NCBI GenBank assembly: GCA_004557545.1
Contig: SFGV01000003.1
Span: 41,061 to 105,060 of the forward strand
Direction of reading: 5' to 3'
DNA length: 64,000 nt
Origin: Succinatimonas hippei
Lineage (GTDB): Bacteria; Pseudomonadota; Gammaproteobacteria; Enterobacterales; Succinivibrionaceae
Below, piece by piece: positions 38,650 through 49,067 of this stretch (its first letter is position 1; each line of letters begins with the position of its first letter). The notes beneath the pieces were generated by a model, which made no database searches, was not told where the DNA came from, and was given only the letters and a program-made list of their open reading frames with translations. The translations under genes and the position numbers were made by a program.

Positions 38650-40374
38650 ATGGCGGATTTAAAGCTTCCAAAACTCTTCTCATACCGCGAACAGGTATCA
38701 CGAGCCAACCTGTGGGGACGTCAGTTCCTGTTTTTCAACCTGTTGCTGTCAAGTGTCATAGGCCTTGCTTATTTCTACGCCTCACCAAGCACCTCGGCGT
38801 TCCTGCCGTTTTTTTATCTTCTGGTTTCATGGCTTGGCCAGATGTGCTTTCTTACCTTTGCCGTGTATCTGGTGGCGTTCTTTCCCATATCGCTCATAGG
38901 CAATTTCAGACTTTCAAGAGCCACCGCTGTAATAATCGCGACGCTTGGGGACATAGTGCTGCTTTTTGACGTGAAGCTCTATCTCATTGCTCACGTGCAC
39001 ATAGTTCCGCCGGTGATCAGCGTCATGATGCATGATCTGGACTTTTACACCGGACTTAATTACAACTTCATGTATATCGCGGTTCCGGTGGTGATAGCGC
39101 TCCAGCTGCTTTTCTCAAGACTTGCCCTGCGTTCCGTGTATCTGCAAAAGGGTACGCTTGGGTGCACAATCTTCGAGATAACCGCTCTGGTAGCCTTTTT
39201 AAGTTCACATTGTCTTAGCGCCTGGGCTGACGCGGCATCATACCGACCCATCACCGCCATGCGCAGCGTATATCCGGCTCACTACCCGCTTACCGCGAAA
39301 TCCTTCCTCGCAAACCACGGCTGGCTCCCCGAGAAGAGCAGCGCCAACGGAAACTTCGAATACATCTATCCGCTCAGCGATATAACAGTAGATGAAGTAA
39401 AGCCGTCAAATATCATCGCAATCTTCGTCAACGGACTTTCATACTCTGATCTTTCTGAGGAAAACACCCCGAATATCCTGAAGATAAAGCGTACCTACAT
39501 GAGCTTTGAAAACCACTATCTGCCATATGACAGCGCCAGTGACAACTTCTTTGCCGCAATGTTCGGAGTGCCGCGTGAATTCAGCAGAGCCTTTTCAGAG
39601 CACCACACCTATCCTGTCACCCTTGAACAGATGTACAGGACAGAATACATAGTAAAGTCGATCTATGACGGAAAGGAGCCTGACTCTAATTACATTTTCG
39701 TAAACGGCGCCTTGCGCTCTGTAAACTACATCACCACCAAAAGCGATGAGGAAAGCCTTAAAGCCGGCGCGGCCGACGCCTCTCTTGCTGAAAATGGCAG
39801 GCCGCTTGCCCTGTCCCTGGTTCTAAATGATCTTGCAGACCCTAAGCTTACCGGCTCAAAACGGCTTGGCAGGCTGCGTTCAATAGATAACGCGGTAGGG
39901 GAGTTCTTCAACAAGCTTGAAGATCAGGGATATCTTTACAATACCGTGGTGTTTCTAACCTCTTCTCATGGAAACCCCAATCTAATAACCAAGAGCGGGA
40001 TCTTCCCGCACCGGGCCAGTCACGTTCCTTTCATAATCTGCCTGGGCAACGGGAGCAACCGCGGAGTCAGCGTGCAGATCCTGAGTTCTCACTTTGATAT
40101 CGCGCCGACAATTGGCGCCTCTCTGCTTGGCATAACGACCCCGACTTCTGATTATTCAATAGGCGAAAATCTGCTCAGCCCCAAAGCGCGTGACCGCGAC
40201 TTTATCGTAAGCTCACGCAAAGGTGATCTGATATTGATCCGCTCCGCATCTGTCTCCATATACAAGAGTAACGGAAACGCATTTTTTGAAAGCAATGACA
40301 CGCACAAGGCTATAAATCCTGATCTTGAGCATTTGATTGAAGCCATGCGTATCATCAAGCGCTTTGAAAAATAA
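38650..40374 (+). CDS. pbgA: Inner-membrane LPS-signalling protein PbgA/LapC (YejM)
   Basis: A 574-residue protein with five N-terminal membrane helices (about 20-185) and a periplasmic sulfatase-like domain. E. coli PbgA/LapC (YejM) binds LPS and controls LpxC turnover through LapB. The N-terminus (YREQVSRANLWGRQFLFFNLLLS) and the C-terminal domain (VFLTSSHGNPNL, DIAPTIGASLLG) match this family. The true sulfatase nucleophile motif is missing, as expected. The ATG at 38650 is preferred over a TTG at 38638. Confidence 0.9.
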   Translation: MADLKLPKLFSYREQVSRANLWGRQFLFFNLLLSSVIGLAYFYASPSTSAFLPFFYLLVSWLGQMCFLTFAVYLVAFFPISLIGNFRLSRATAVIIATLGDIVLLFDVKLYLIAHVHIVPPVISVMMHDLDFYTGLNYNFMYIAVPVVIALQLLFSRLALRSVYLQKGTLGCTIFEITALVAFLSSHCLSAWADAASYRPITAMRSVYPAHYPLTAKSFLANHGWLPEKSSANGNFEYIYPLSDITVDEVKPSNIIAIFVNGLSYSDLSEENTPNILKIKRTYMSFENHYLPYDSASDNFFAAMFGVPREFSRAFSEHHTYPVTLEQMYRTEYIVKSIYDGKEPDSNYIFVNGALRSVNYITTKSDEESLKAGAADASLAENGRPLALSLVLNDLADPKLTGSKRLGRLRSIDNAVGEFFNKLEDQGYLYNTVVFLTSSHGNPNLITKSGIFPHRASHVPFIICLGNGSNRGVSVQILSSHFDIAPTIGASLLGITTPTSDYSIGENLLSPKARDRDFIVSSRKGDLILIRSASVSIYKSNGNAFFESNDTHKAINPDLEHLIEAMRIIKRFEK

Positions 40375-40391
40375 AGAAAAGGAATAAAAAC

Positions 40392-41228
40392 ATGCTGCTA
40401 ACAGAACAAAATGTCCAGCAGGTGATCCTCAAAGGGTCGCAGGACAAAGCCGTATTCGTTTACTTTTTCGCCAATTCACCCGAATGTGACGCGGCTACCA
40501 AAGCGATAAAAGCAGCCATACCTGATGATAGCCCGTATATCACACTCGCTGAGGCTGATGTCACTCAGGCCGTTGGTCAGGCCATAGCGATGCAACTGGG
40601 ATTGCGCGCGGTTCCAGCGGTCATCGTCTTTAGCAAAGGACAGCCGGTGGACGCCCTGCAGGGTGATGAGTGCGTATCAGGTCTTCAGACACTTATCACC
40701 AAATACATGCCATCACAGTGTCAGTTGCTGTTACGTGACGCGGAAGATCTGGAGCAAAAAGGCGATCTTCAGGGGGCTGTGGCGAAAGCCTCTGACGCGC
40801 TTAAAGCTGACGAAAAATCCACAAAAGCGAAATTCAAACTGGCCGCCTTGTGCATAAAAACCAAAAATCTTGAGCGAGCCAGATCGGTGCTTGAGACATG
40901 CGGCCGCACCGAAACTGAAAGTCAGGATTACAAGGATCTGATGTCAGCGCTCACTCTCGCAGAACAGAGCGCGAGCTCACCTGAGCTGTTAAAACTTAAG
41001 GAGGAGCATGAAAAGGAGCCTGACAATAAGGACATAGCCGTAAAATACGCAGCTGCCCTGTCATCCTGCGGGAAACACCGTGAAGCGCTGGAAATGCTGT
41101 TTGCTCTTTTGAAGAAAAACTCTGCCGACGCTGAAATAAAAAAGACCTTCATCGATATTTTGAACACTCTGGGCGGAGATCCTCTGCAAAAGGAATTCAG
41201 ACGCAAGCTCTACGCCCTGATGTACTGA
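40392..41228 (+). CDS. cnoX: Thioredoxin-TPR co-chaperone CnoX (YbbN)
   Basis: A 278-residue protein with an N-terminal thioredoxin fold (about 1-110) and C-terminal TPR repeats. CnoX works with DnaK and GroEL as a holdase. The CxxC site is missing: the position reads SPEC, similar to the SQHC of E. coli YbbN, so it has no oxidoreductase activity of the normal type. The cis-proline loop (RAVPAVIVF) is intact. 17 bases after pbgA, and followed by a terminator. Confidence 0.88.
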   Translation: MLLTEQNVQQVILKGSQDKAVFVYFFANSPECDAATKAIKAAIPDDSPYITLAEADVTQAVGQAIAMQLGLRAVPAVIVFSKGQPVDALQGDECVSGLQTLITKYMPSQCQLLLRDAEDLEQKGDLQGAVAKASDALKADEKSTKAKFKLAALCIKTKNLERARSVLETCGRTETESQDYKDLMSALTLAEQSASSPELLKLKEEHEKEPDNKDIAVKYAAALSSCGKHREALEMLFALLKKNSADAEIKKTFIDILNTLGGDPLQKEFRRKLYALMY

Positions 41229-41235
41229 GCAATAA

Positions 41236-41272
41236 ATAAAAAGGGAGAAGACTGATTCTTTTCCCTTTTTTA
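41236..41272 (+). terminator. Terminator after cnoX
   Basis: A stem GGGAGAAGA / TCTTTTCCC (one G-T pair) with a 5-base loop, followed by six T. On the minus strand an A-rich flank may also stop perM transcription. Confidence 0.75.
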
Positions 41273-41306
41273 TACTTTCTGGAAGTTATCCCCAGCGGCA
41301 AATCGC

Positions 41307-42629
41307 TCAGTTTCTGTTAATCTCCGCTCTGTTTTGGCGGGGAGATGTTCTTCTTTCCTTTCCTGACGCTCCGCGCTCTTTTGCGTAATAGTGTATTTGC
41401 GAAGATGGATCGCGCGCCCTCTCAACATGAGTGTTGTGATTATGGTGAACGCGGGGCCACTGCGAGATCAGAGTGTCTATAAAACGCGCCAGCGGGATCG
41501 AAAAGAAGACTCCCCAGAATCCCCACAGCGAACCAAATACCATGATCGCCAGCAGGATTGAGAATGCGTCAAGATTCATGGTTTTTGAGAACAAGGCAGG
41601 CGTTAACACATAACTGTCAACAAGCTGAAGCAGAATATATGCCGCGAGGAACCATCCCAGATACGCTGACAGACCGAACTGCACGGCGGCTATCAGCACT
41701 ACGGGAATACCCACCAGCACCGCGCCAACATATGGGATCACCACGCTAAAGCCCATAGCCACTCCGAGCAGTACTGCGTAATTCAAACCAAATGCCCAGA
41801 ACAGCAATCCGTTGGCGCAGGCAGAGATCGCTATGTGCAGAAGCGATCCGTTGATATACGACTCAAGCTGTGAGTTTATCTTCGGCCAGAAATCATCGAT
41901 GACTGCGCTGTTTCTTGGCATTACATAACGCCGAACTCTGCGCTGTAACGTTTCCTTGTTGGAAAGCATCAGATACATGAAGATCGGTACGATGATGATA
42001 TAAACAATCCCCGACATCACGTTTACCACTGATGGCATAACCTGATTTTTAAGTATGTTCGCCAGATTTGCCATCAGCATGATCCTAAGCGAGTGGATGT
42101 AGTTCTGTAGCTGTGATTTTGAGAGCATTGTTGGCCAGGGATCCGGCAGAGGCTCAACAAAAGTGTACAGCTTGTCCGCAAGTACTCCGTCAAGCGCGTC
42201 AGCGGCGATTTCGGATTTCTCACGCTCGTCAACCGGGCTGCCATCTGCGCTTGCCTGCTCCTGCGCTTCCTTAGCCTCCTGTCTGGCTTTTTGCACCGTA
42301 TCCTGACTGTAAAGCACAAGATTTGAGTAAAACTGTGTGCCCTGATTGACTATGCGCGGCGCCACGAAAACCACAATACCAGCGGCAATACCTATAAACA
42401 GAAGCATGGTTATGGCAGCCCCGATATGTCTTGATATGTGAGTTTTGGTTTCAAGCAGTCTTACAAACCAGTCAAGACAGTAAGCGAGGCACAGCGCGAC
42501 AACCACCGGTCCGAACAGCCACATAAAATAGTAGACGCAGATGAAGCAGCAGACCAGGAGCAAAGCGAATTCCGAGGTGCCTGATACCGAGAAATTCCTT
42601 GAGTACCACTTTCTGAAAATTTCGATCAT
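41307..42629 (-). CDS. perM: AI-2E transporter family permease PerM
   Basis: A 440-residue AI-2E-family membrane protein with about eight helices. Motifs: VAMGFSVVIPYVGAVLVGIP and FGSLWGFWGVFFSIPLA. A cytosolic or periplasmic insert (about 110-170) is Gln/Ala/Glu rich. The divergent neighbour is bepA, as with E. coli perM/bepA, supporting the name. Substrate unknown. Confidence 0.85.
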   Translation of the reverse strand: MIEIFRKWYSRNFSVSGTSEFALLLVCCFICVYYFMWLFGPVVVALCLAYCLDWFVRLLETKTHISRHIGAAITMLLFIGIAAGIVVFVAPRIVNQGTQFYSNLVLYSQDTVQKARQEAKEAQEQASADGSPVDEREKSEIAADALDGVLADKLYTFVEPLPDPWPTMLSKSQLQNYIHSLRIMLMANLANILKNQVMPSVVNVMSGIVYIIIVPIFMYLMLSNKETLQRRVRRYVMPRNSAVIDDFWPKINSQLESYINGSLLHIAISACANGLLFWAFGLNYAVLLGVAMGFSVVIPYVGAVLVGIPVVLIAAVQFGLSAYLGWFLAAYILLQLVDSYVLTPALFSKTMNLDAFSILLAIMVFGSLWGFWGVFFSIPLARFIDTLISQWPRVHHNHNTHVERARDPSSQIHYYAKERGASGKERRTSPRQNRAEINRN

Positions 42630-42752
42630 ATTGCCATTGCCCTTTGATTCTCTGTTTTAATCACGTGTATATTTTTCACCGTCTGAAACGAAATACAAGA
42701 TCACCTGTCAAATGGTGATGTGACAGTCCGCGTCACAATGGAGGATTTTAAG

Positions 42753-44216
42753 ATGCGTCTTTTCCGTCTCCTGACCGCCATGGCGGTGACTGTGGCGCTT
42801 TCACAATGCGTCCGCGCCGATGATTTCACCTCATACCAGCAGTACCAGATACCTGATATCGGAACCGCGGGCGTACGGGGACTGACAGTTGAGCGCGAAC
42901 GGCAGATAGGTGAATATTTTCTACGAAACGCCCGCGGATCGCTACCCGTAATAGATGATCCTGTCATGAATGAGTATCTGGACAGCATAGGATCCCGTCT
43001 TGTGATGTCAGCGTCAAACGTGCGCTTTCCTTTCACCTTTTTACTGATCAACAATACCGCTTTAAACGCTACGGCTTTTCTTGGCGGAGTAGTACAGGTT
43101 TACTCAGGACTTTTCCATTATTGCGCGACAGAAGATGAATTTGCCTCCGTGCTTGCCCATGAAATTTCCCACGTTACCCAGAGACATATCGCCAGATACA
43201 TCGAAGCCCAAAGTCAGAAATCTCCGCTGACCATGGCAGGTCTTATCGGCGCCATAGCCATGAGTATCATCAACCCCACAGTTGGTCTGGCAGCTCTGTC
43301 CACCACCATGGGCGCGGCGCAGCAGTCAGGCATCAATTTCACGCGTGAGAATGAGGCTGAAGCGGATCGCACCGGAATTGACCTGATGTACAGGGCAGGC
43401 TTCAATCCTTATGGCATGTCGGATATGTTCAAGGTGCTCATGGGTCAGCAGGGACAGATCAACTCCGCGTTCACAATGCTCATAGATCACCCTCTATCCA
43501 ACATCCGCGCCGCTGAAGCGCAGTCGCGCGCGGCGCAGTTAGGACGCAGACCTGACTCGTCAAACGTAAACTTCCAGTTTGCCAAAGCCCGCGCCGATGT
43601 CAGGTATATGGGTATTACCGACTTCGTCACTATGAAAAACTCCCTGTCCTCAAACCCATACAATTTACCGCGCGCCTATGTGGATTACGCTCTGGCTCTT
43701 TGCTGCTACGAAATGGGGGACATGGCAGGCGCGCTTGAAAGTCTTAACCGGCTTTCCGCGTATCAGGACAACATTTTTATTCTCGATCTGCGCACTGACA
43801 TAGCCATAAAACAGGGAAGCGCCGGATCTGCCGTATCAATGCTAAGCGGTCCATACTCACACAGCCCTGACAACGCGGCGCTCGCGCTCAACTACGCCAA
43901 CGCGCTGTTAAAAGCAGGCAATTCCGCTCAGGCCGTAAAAATTCTTACGCGCTTTACCGAAAAACATCCTGACAGTGTCGCCGGACAGTCTCTGCTTGCC
44001 CAGGCTGCTGACAGCGCCCGTAACCGCTGTCAGTCTTCAATGGCCTCAGGAGCGCAATACGCTCTGGTCGCAAACTACGCCCGCTCGCTCAACTTCTACA
44101 ACCGGGCCCTAACCATCTGCTCTGATCAGTACTCGCGCGAGATCGCAAGGGCGCTTATGACCAAAGTAAGCGAACAGAGAAATTTTGATGATCAGATAAA
44201 AAAGGCCATGCAGTAG
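42753..44216 (+). CDS. bepA: Periplasmic M48 protease/chaperone BepA
   Basis: A 487-residue M48 metalloprotease with C-terminal TPR domain that handles stalled LptD and BamA. A Sec signal peptide ends near VRADD (about residue 24). Zinc motif HEISHVTQRH with a downstream ENEAEADRTG supplying the third ligand. The ATG at 42753 has GGAGG 8 bases upstream; an upstream frame at 42720 is not preferred. Confidence 0.93.
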   Translation: MRLFRLLTAMAVTVALSQCVRADDFTSYQQYQIPDIGTAGVRGLTVERERQIGEYFLRNARGSLPVIDDPVMNEYLDSIGSRLVMSASNVRFPFTFLLINNTALNATAFLGGVVQVYSGLFHYCATEDEFASVLAHEISHVTQRHIARYIEAQSQKSPLTMAGLIGAIAMSIINPTVGLAALSTTMGAAQQSGINFTRENEAEADRTGIDLMYRAGFNPYGMSDMFKVLMGQQGQINSAFTMLIDHPLSNIRAAEAQSRAAQLGRRPDSSNVNFQFAKARADVRYMGITDFVTMKNSLSSNPYNLPRAYVDYALALCCYEMGDMAGALESLNRLSAYQDNIFILDLRTDIAIKQGSAGSAVSMLSGPYSHSPDNAALALNYANALLKAGNSAQAVKILTRFTEKHPDSVAGQSLLAQAADSARNRCQSSMASGAQYALVANYARSLNFYNRALTICSDQYSREIARALMTKVSEQRNFDDQIKKAMQ

Positions 44217-44253
44217 CGGACTATGGATTTTCTGGTTTTTAAGCCAGCTGCAT

Positions 44254-44955
44254 CTAACTAAGAGGGCTGTCTATTTCCAGAACCTGTTTTATGAAAGGTA
44301 CGCTCAGGGTATGAGATTTCTCAAGCTGGGCGTCATCTAAGGTATCAAGTATTTGCCCAAGTCTGCTCAGATCGCGACCGAAGTGCCTTACAAGGTATAG
44401 GCATGATTGCAAAGGAAGGGTGATCCCGCGCGAGGCGGCCTTAAGCCCGAGCGCTTTGGCGCTGTCATCTTCTGACAGCGGTTCAAGTGCGACCGTGCTC
44501 CCGGACATAAGCCGGGTGTTCAGATCATGTCTTGAAAAGCCGATCCGATCGGCGCTTGAGGTTGAGCTTATAAACAAAGCGCCTTTCCTGCTGTCATACC
44601 AGCGGTTGAACAGCCCGAATAGCTCAAGCTCCCACACGCTGTCACCGGCTATGGCGTCGGCGTTGTCTATCAGGGTGCAGTCCGGCAACTTCACATTAAG
44701 AAACTCTGGCGAAAAATCTTTGGCAAGTGACAGATCGATATGAAACGCCCCGGGATTTTCCGACGCTATAGCGTTTAAAAGATGAGTCTTCCCGCATCCA
44801 TGCGGTCCGGTCACCATAAAGAATTCCCACTGGGCGTTTGAGGCGGCCTGACGCATGGTCTTTATGAGCGCCTCACATTTTCCACCGACAAAGGTGTCAA
44901 AGGTCTCGCGCCCGCTTATCTTAAGTGGCAAAACGCCCTGACGTGGAATTACCAC
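44254..44955 (-). CDS. hda: DnaA inactivator Hda
   Basis: A 233-residue AAA+ protein of the DnaA family. The N-terminal QGVLPLKI fits the sliding-clamp-binding motif of Hda. Walker A is GPHGCGKTHLL, Walker B LIDNADAI, and the arginine-finger region is DLNTRLMSG. It promotes ATP hydrolysis by DnaA on clamp-loaded DNA. GTG start, immediately after the TGA of the DUF2066 gene, with a GGAGG site inside that gene's end. Confidence 0.92.
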   Translation of the reverse strand: MVIPRQGVLPLKISGRETFDTFVGGKCEALIKTMRQAASNAQWEFFMVTGPHGCGKTHLLNAIASENPGAFHIDLSLAKDFSPEFLNVKLPDCTLIDNADAIAGDSVWELELFGLFNRWYDSRKGALFISSTSSADRIGFSRHDLNTRLMSGSTVALEPLSEDDSAKALGLKAASRGITLPLQSCLYLVRHFGRDLSRLGQILDTLDDAQLEKSHTLSVPFIKQVLEIDSPLS

Positions 44956-46155
44956 TCAGAGATCCTCCACAAGCTTTGATCCGCCGGATTTTCTCTTTAC
45001 CCCGTTTTTCCCGTTTTGTGTCTTGCCACTATCTTTTGCTGTAACCGTTGTTTCGGGGGTCGCGATGGTGCTTATGGCGCTCTTGTACGACGGAGTTCCC
45101 ACTCTGCCGTCACGCCCTGAGTCCGGCTCTCCGCTTCCCTGATTGTATTTGTAAATCCAGTCTCCGGTTTTGGTAAAGGTGCCGGAATGGGCAAGCGTTC
45201 CATCAAGAATCGCGGGAGACGCGCTGGTCGGAACCAGAAATACCACGCCTTGCGGTGTATAGCCTATAACCCTTGTTGAGCCTTCATAGCCAAAAGTGAT
45301 GATTGCGCTTCTGACGGCCATGATATCGCTGACGCTTCCTATCCCTGAGATCAGTATGCGAACTGATCCTTTACGCGGTCCTATGGAATCGGCCGCGGAC
45401 GCTGACTCGGTCCCGGAAGTTTCACTGCCTGATTGTGATGACTGAGTTTCATTCCCACTGACATTCTGCATCAGCACCGAGGCGATGTCAGAGGCGGCCT
45501 TTGAGGCCGCGCTCTCCAATGATGAATTGGCGTTGCCATCTCCAAGCTTGTGTCCGCCCTGATCATATAGATCCCAGCGCAGATCAATCCCATCGCTGTT
45601 TTCTGAGGCGGCAGCGGCAACATAAAAGGCAGGCTTATAACGTGATGAAGCCCGGGTCAGTGCCGCATCATCATGAGTGAGCAGCGCCTTGGCGTTTACC
45701 GCCTGTACATCATCAAGATCCATAAGCGGGAACATCAGACTGTAACGCAGTTTCTGCGCCGCGCCGCTCATCGCGACGGCCAGTGGATCGTCACTGTCGC
45801 CGCCTATGATCTTTCCGCTTTTGGCATCGGCAAGCCAGACTAATACCGGATCTTTAAGTCCTGACCACACCTGAGCGCCTGAGGCTGAAAGCTGACGTGA
45901 AAGACCGTCATGATCAAATTTGACAATTACTTTTGAGCCTTCTATGGAGACAGACGCGAATTTGCCTGCGTCTCGGGCGTTAATCCTGACCTCAGAACCG
46001 GGAGCGACAGCCTCCGCCGCCTGCTCGTACCCTGCCACCAGCGCTTTGTCCACTCCGTCTGAGATACTGCCGACATAAGTAAATGGATCATTATCGTCGG
46101 CAAGACATTGCACGCAAAATGCCGTAGCGGCGATCGCGATGGCCAGTCGTTTCAT
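44956..46155 (-). CDS. DUF2066 domain secreted protein
   Basis: A 399-residue exported protein of the DUF2066 family, found next to purM and hda in many gammaproteobacteria. Signal peptide about 1-20 (ending CLADD). Most of the chain fits the family ([17 protein letters not shown] and [10 protein letters not shown] segments); a Ser/Thr/Gly linker (about 240-270) and a basic tail follow. The ATG at 46155 has AAGGAG 8 bases upstream. No function is known. Confidence 0.8.
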   Translation of the reverse strand: MKRLAIAIAATAFCVQCLADDNDPFTYVGSISDGVDKALVAGYEQAAEAVAPGSEVRINARDAGKFASVSIEGSKVIVKFDHDGLSRQLSASGAQVWSGLKDPVLVWLADAKSGKIIGGDSDDPLAVAMSGAAQKLRYSLMFPLMDLDDVQAVNAKALLTHDDAALTRASSRYKPAFYVAAAASENSDGIDLRWDLYDQGGHKLGDGNANSSLESAASKAASDIASVLMQNVSGNETQSSQSGSETSGTESASAADSIGPRKGSVRILISGIGSVSDIMAVRSAIITFGYEGSTRVIGYTPQGVVFLVPTSASPAILDGTLAHSGTFTKTGDWIYKYNQGSGEPDSGRDGRVGTPSYKSAISTIATPETTVTAKDSGKTQNGKNGVKRKSGGSKLVEDL

Positions 46156-46338
46156 GTTCTGTCTCCTTTCTCTGTTATGGGTGATTGCCTCACCACCGTT
46201 CAATTATACAGCGCCATTATCATTTGCCATTTTGCGCCTCTGGTTGTTTCTTGTGAATTTGAACCGCTTTTGCAAAAGCAAGGCGCAAATCGGCTAAAAT
46301 CATCGCCAATGTTTTTCCTGTTCCTGCCTGGAGGATTC

Positions 46339-47376
46339 ATGGCAAAGTTAACGTACAAAGAAGCCGGAGTGGATATCGACGCCGGTGAAGAGCTGGTAGA
46401 AAGGATCAAGGCTCCGGTAAAGCGTACCAACCGTCCTGAAGTCATAGGCGGGCTTGGCGGTTTCGGAGCGCTTACCCGCATACCGTCAGGCTACAAAAAA
46501 CCTGTGCTCGTAACCGGAACCGATGGTGTCGGAACCAAGCTGCGCCTTGCTATTGACTACAACCGTCACAGCACCGTCGGACAAGATCTGGTTGCCATGT
46601 GCGTAAATGACCTTATCGTTCAGGGAGCCGAGCCTCTGCTGTTTTTGGATTACTACGGTACCGGAAAGCTCAGCGTTGACACAGCGACAACCGTAGTGAC
46701 CGGCATCGCGTACGGATGCGAGCTCGCAGGATGCGCCCTTGTCGGTGGTGAGACCGCTGAAATGCCAGGCATGTACACTGAAGGCGACTATGACCTCGCC
46801 GGCTTTGCCGTAGGCGTAGTCGAAGAGGACAAGATAATTGACGGATCCAAAGTTAAGGTCGGCGATACGCTGATAGGTCTCGCCTCATCCGGTCCCCATT
46901 CAAATGGTTTCTCGCTCATCCGTGCGATTTTGAAGGAGAGCGGCACTAATCCAGCGGTAACCAAGCTGCCTTCAGGCAAAAATCTGCTTGATGCGATCAT
47001 TGAACCTACAAGGATTTATGTTAAGAGCGTGCTCAAGTTGCTAAAAGATGTTGAGGGAGTGCATGCCCTTGCCCATATCACCGGCGGCGGATTCTGGGAC
47101 AATATTCCGCGCGTGCTGCCTGAGGGAACCTGCGCGGCTATAGACGCCTCAAGCTGGGTACGTCCTGAAGTCTTTGACTGGCTTGAGAAAACCGGCGGTG
47201 TAGATCACCACGAAATGTATCGCACTTTCAACAATGGTGTGGGTATGGTGATCGCCGTTGAAAAAGATCAGGCTGAGAAAGCCATTGAATCCCTGAAAGC
47301 CTCAGGAGAGAACGCGTGGGTTCTCGGTGAGATAAAGAAAGCCGGAACGGATGGCGCTCAGGTAACCTTAGGCTGA
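46339..47376 (+). CDS. purM: Phosphoribosylformylglycinamidine cyclo-ligase PurM
   Basis: A 345-residue PurM that makes AIR in purine synthesis. Motifs: [27 protein letters not shown] and [18 protein letters not shown]. The ATG at 46339 has GGAGG 5 bases upstream and gives the family N-terminus. A CGGCTAAAATC stretch at about 46290 may be the -10. purN, its usual partner, does not follow. Confidence 0.97.
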   Translation: MAKLTYKEAGVDIDAGEELVERIKAPVKRTNRPEVIGGLGGFGALTRIPSGYKKPVLVTGTDGVGTKLRLAIDYNRHSTVGQDLVAMCVNDLIVQGAEPLLFLDYYGTGKLSVDTATTVVTGIAYGCELAGCALVGGETAEMPGMYTEGDYDLAGFAVGVVEEDKIIDGSKVKVGDTLIGLASSGPHSNGFSLIRAILKESGTNPAVTKLPSGKNLLDAIIEPTRIYVKSVLKLLKDVEGVHALAHITGGGFWDNIPRVLPEGTCAAIDASSWVRPEVFDWLEKTGGVDHHEMYRTFNNGVGMVIAVEKDQAEKAIESLKASGENAWVLGEIKKAGTDGAQVTLG

Positions 47377-47383
47377 TCAAATT

Positions 47384-47436
47384 AAAAGAGCCGAGAGAAG
47401 GCTCTTTTATCGCAAAACCCGGCTTTGCCGGGTTTT
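47384..47436. terminator. Double terminator between purM and gmhA
   Basis: Two hairpins: AAAAGAGCC / GGCTCTTTT (47384-47408) and AAAACCCGGC / GCCGGGTTTT (47414-47436). Both have A- and T-flanks, so each can serve the convergent purM and gmhA transcripts. Confidence 0.88.
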
Positions 47437-47442
47437 GTTGTA

Positions 47443-48021
47443 TCAGGCGCACAAAGTCTCTATACCCCTGATCATAATATGAATGATCATCGTGTGAACT
47501 TCCTGGATCCGATCGGCATAGCCATCATGGGGGACAATGATCGGCAGATCGCAAAGATCTTTTAGCGCTCCTCCATTCTTTCCCAGCAGACACACTGATT
47601 TCATGCCGATTTTGCGGGCACTCTCGCATGCTTTAATAATATTTCCGGAGTTTCCCGATGTTGAGATCCCCAAAAAGACATCGCCCTTACGTCCCATTCC
47701 CTCGACATAACGCGAGAACACAAAGTCAAAACCGTAATCATTGCCAACGCAGGTTAAATGACTGGGATCGCAAATGGCTACCGCGGGCAAGGCGCGGCGG
47801 TCGTCACGATAACGTCCGGTAAGCTCTTCGGCAAAGTGCTGGGCATCACACATGCTTCCGCCGTTACCGGCGGAAATTACCTTGCCACCTTCCCGGATAC
47901 TCTCCGCCATAATGCTTATGGCCTGCTCTATCCGCCGGGCAGTCTCAGGCTTTTCAATAAAACCATGAAGCACCCGCTCTGACTGTTTTAGATCGTCAAG
48001 CACGTCAAAACCAATGTCCAT
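47443..48021 (-). CDS. gmhA: Phosphoheptose isomerase GmhA
   Basis: A 192-residue SIS-domain enzyme making D-glycero-D-manno-heptose 7-phosphate for the LPS core. Motifs: SAGNGGSMCDAQHFAEELTGR and FLGISTSGNSGN. C-terminal EVHTMIIHIMI is typical. Full length; between dnaQ and purM. Confidence 0.95.
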   Translation of the reverse strand: MDIGFDVLDDLKQSERVLHGFIEKPETARRIEQAISIMAESIREGGKVISAGNGGSMCDAQHFAEELTGRYRDDRRALPAVAICDPSHLTCVGNDYGFDFVFSRYVEGMGRKGDVFLGISTSGNSGNIIKACESARKIGMKSVCLLGKNGGALKDLCDLPIIVPHDGYADRIQEVHTMIIHIMIRGIETLCA

Positions 48022-48074
48022 CCGCTATCTCCGTTTCAAGATTTTTCTGTAAACCGTCTTAGATCAGGGCACGC

Positions 48075-49067
48075 TTACGCTTTTGTAATCTGAGGCTGTT
48101 CGTTCAAAAGCTTCTTTTTATTTTTGGGGCTTCTCGGATCATCGTCCTCGCAAAGTCCAAGCACTCTGTCGACCCAGTGTTTGTGAGCTGCGGCGTCTCG
48201 TTTTAAAGCGTTATCAAGAATACCCTGTTCTTCCTTGGTAAAAAGCTTGTCACGCATGCTCTGATATTCATCATTAAGCCGTTTTTTAAAATCCTTTTTA
48301 CCCTCATCCTCGCCCTTTACAAGAAGCGGCATTTCAAAGCCTGCCGCCCAGTCCGATCCGGCCGTAGGCGTTTTACCGTCATCCCCATCTGAGACTTTAT
48401 GCACCTGCGCGAGTTTAAGCATTTCATTGCGGTTTATAAGCTCGTTCTCCTCCTCAACCTGCATAAGCGGCAGCTTTGCTCCGTTTGGCCGGATCCAGTG
48501 GCTGGTTGAGGCCGCGTTATCGGCAAAGGACAGCTCGCCCTGACCTCCGGTCATCGCCAGATAGACCTCGGCCAAAAGCTGGGCGTCAAGCAGTGCTCCG
48601 TGCAACGTTCTGGCTGAGGCGTCTATATCAAATATGGAGCACAGGTTATCAAGATTGACCTGATGCCCGGGTACCAGTCTGCGCGCCAGCGCCACTGTAT
48701 CCACAATGTGCGCCATATCGGCCGTTCGCTCCGGGAGATTTAAAAGCATCCATTCCTTATCAAGGAAGGATGTATCGAATTTCGCATTGTGGATAAGAAG
48801 CTCGCTGCCTCTTATGAAATCAATGATCTGATCGGCTACTTCGGCAAATTTTGGTTTACCCTTGAGCTTTTCCCAGGTCCACCCGTGAATCGCGGCGGCC
48901 TCCTCATCAACAGGTCTTTCCGGATCGACATAAAGCTGTAATTGTCTTCCGGTGATCTTCCGTCCCATGATCTCGACACAGCCTACCTCTATGATCCTGT
49001 GGTCACCGGGTGTTCCGTCATCACACTTTCCGGTAGTTTCGGTATCAAGAGCGACATATCTCTTCAT
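48075..49067 (-). CDS. dnaQ: DNA polymerase III epsilon subunit DnaQ with C-terminal extension
   Basis: A 330-residue proofreading exonuclease. Exo motifs: VALDTETTG (I), HNAKFDTSFLD (II) and HGALLDAQLLAEVYL (III). E. coli DnaQ is 243 residues; here about 85 more follow, charged and predicted helical (KDFKKRLNDEYQSMRDKLF) with a basic tail. The ATG at 49067 follows GGGAG by 5 bases; a longer TTG frame overlaps that site. Divergent from rnhA, as in E. coli. Confidence 0.94.
   Translation of the reverse strand: MKRYVALDTETTGKCDDGTPGDHRIIEVGCVEIMGRKITGRQLQLYVDPERPVDEEAAAIHGWTWEKLKGKPKFAEVADQIIDFIRGSELLIHNAKFDTSFLDKEWMLLNLPERTADMAHIVDTVALARRLVPGHQVNLDNLCSIFDIDASARTLHGALLDAQLLAEVYLAMTGGQGELSFADNAASTSHWIRPNGAKLPLMQVEEENELINRNEMLKLAQVHKVSDGDDGKTPTAGSDWAAGFEMPLLVKGEDEGKKDFKKRLNDEYQSMRDKLFTKEEQGILDNALKRDAAAHKHWVDRVLGLCEDDDPRSPKNKKKLLNEQPQITKA

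Noticed and set aside
47384..47436. Tandem hairpins as a CRISPR remnant
   Set aside because: The two hairpins differ in sequence, have terminator T-runs and sit between convergent genes.
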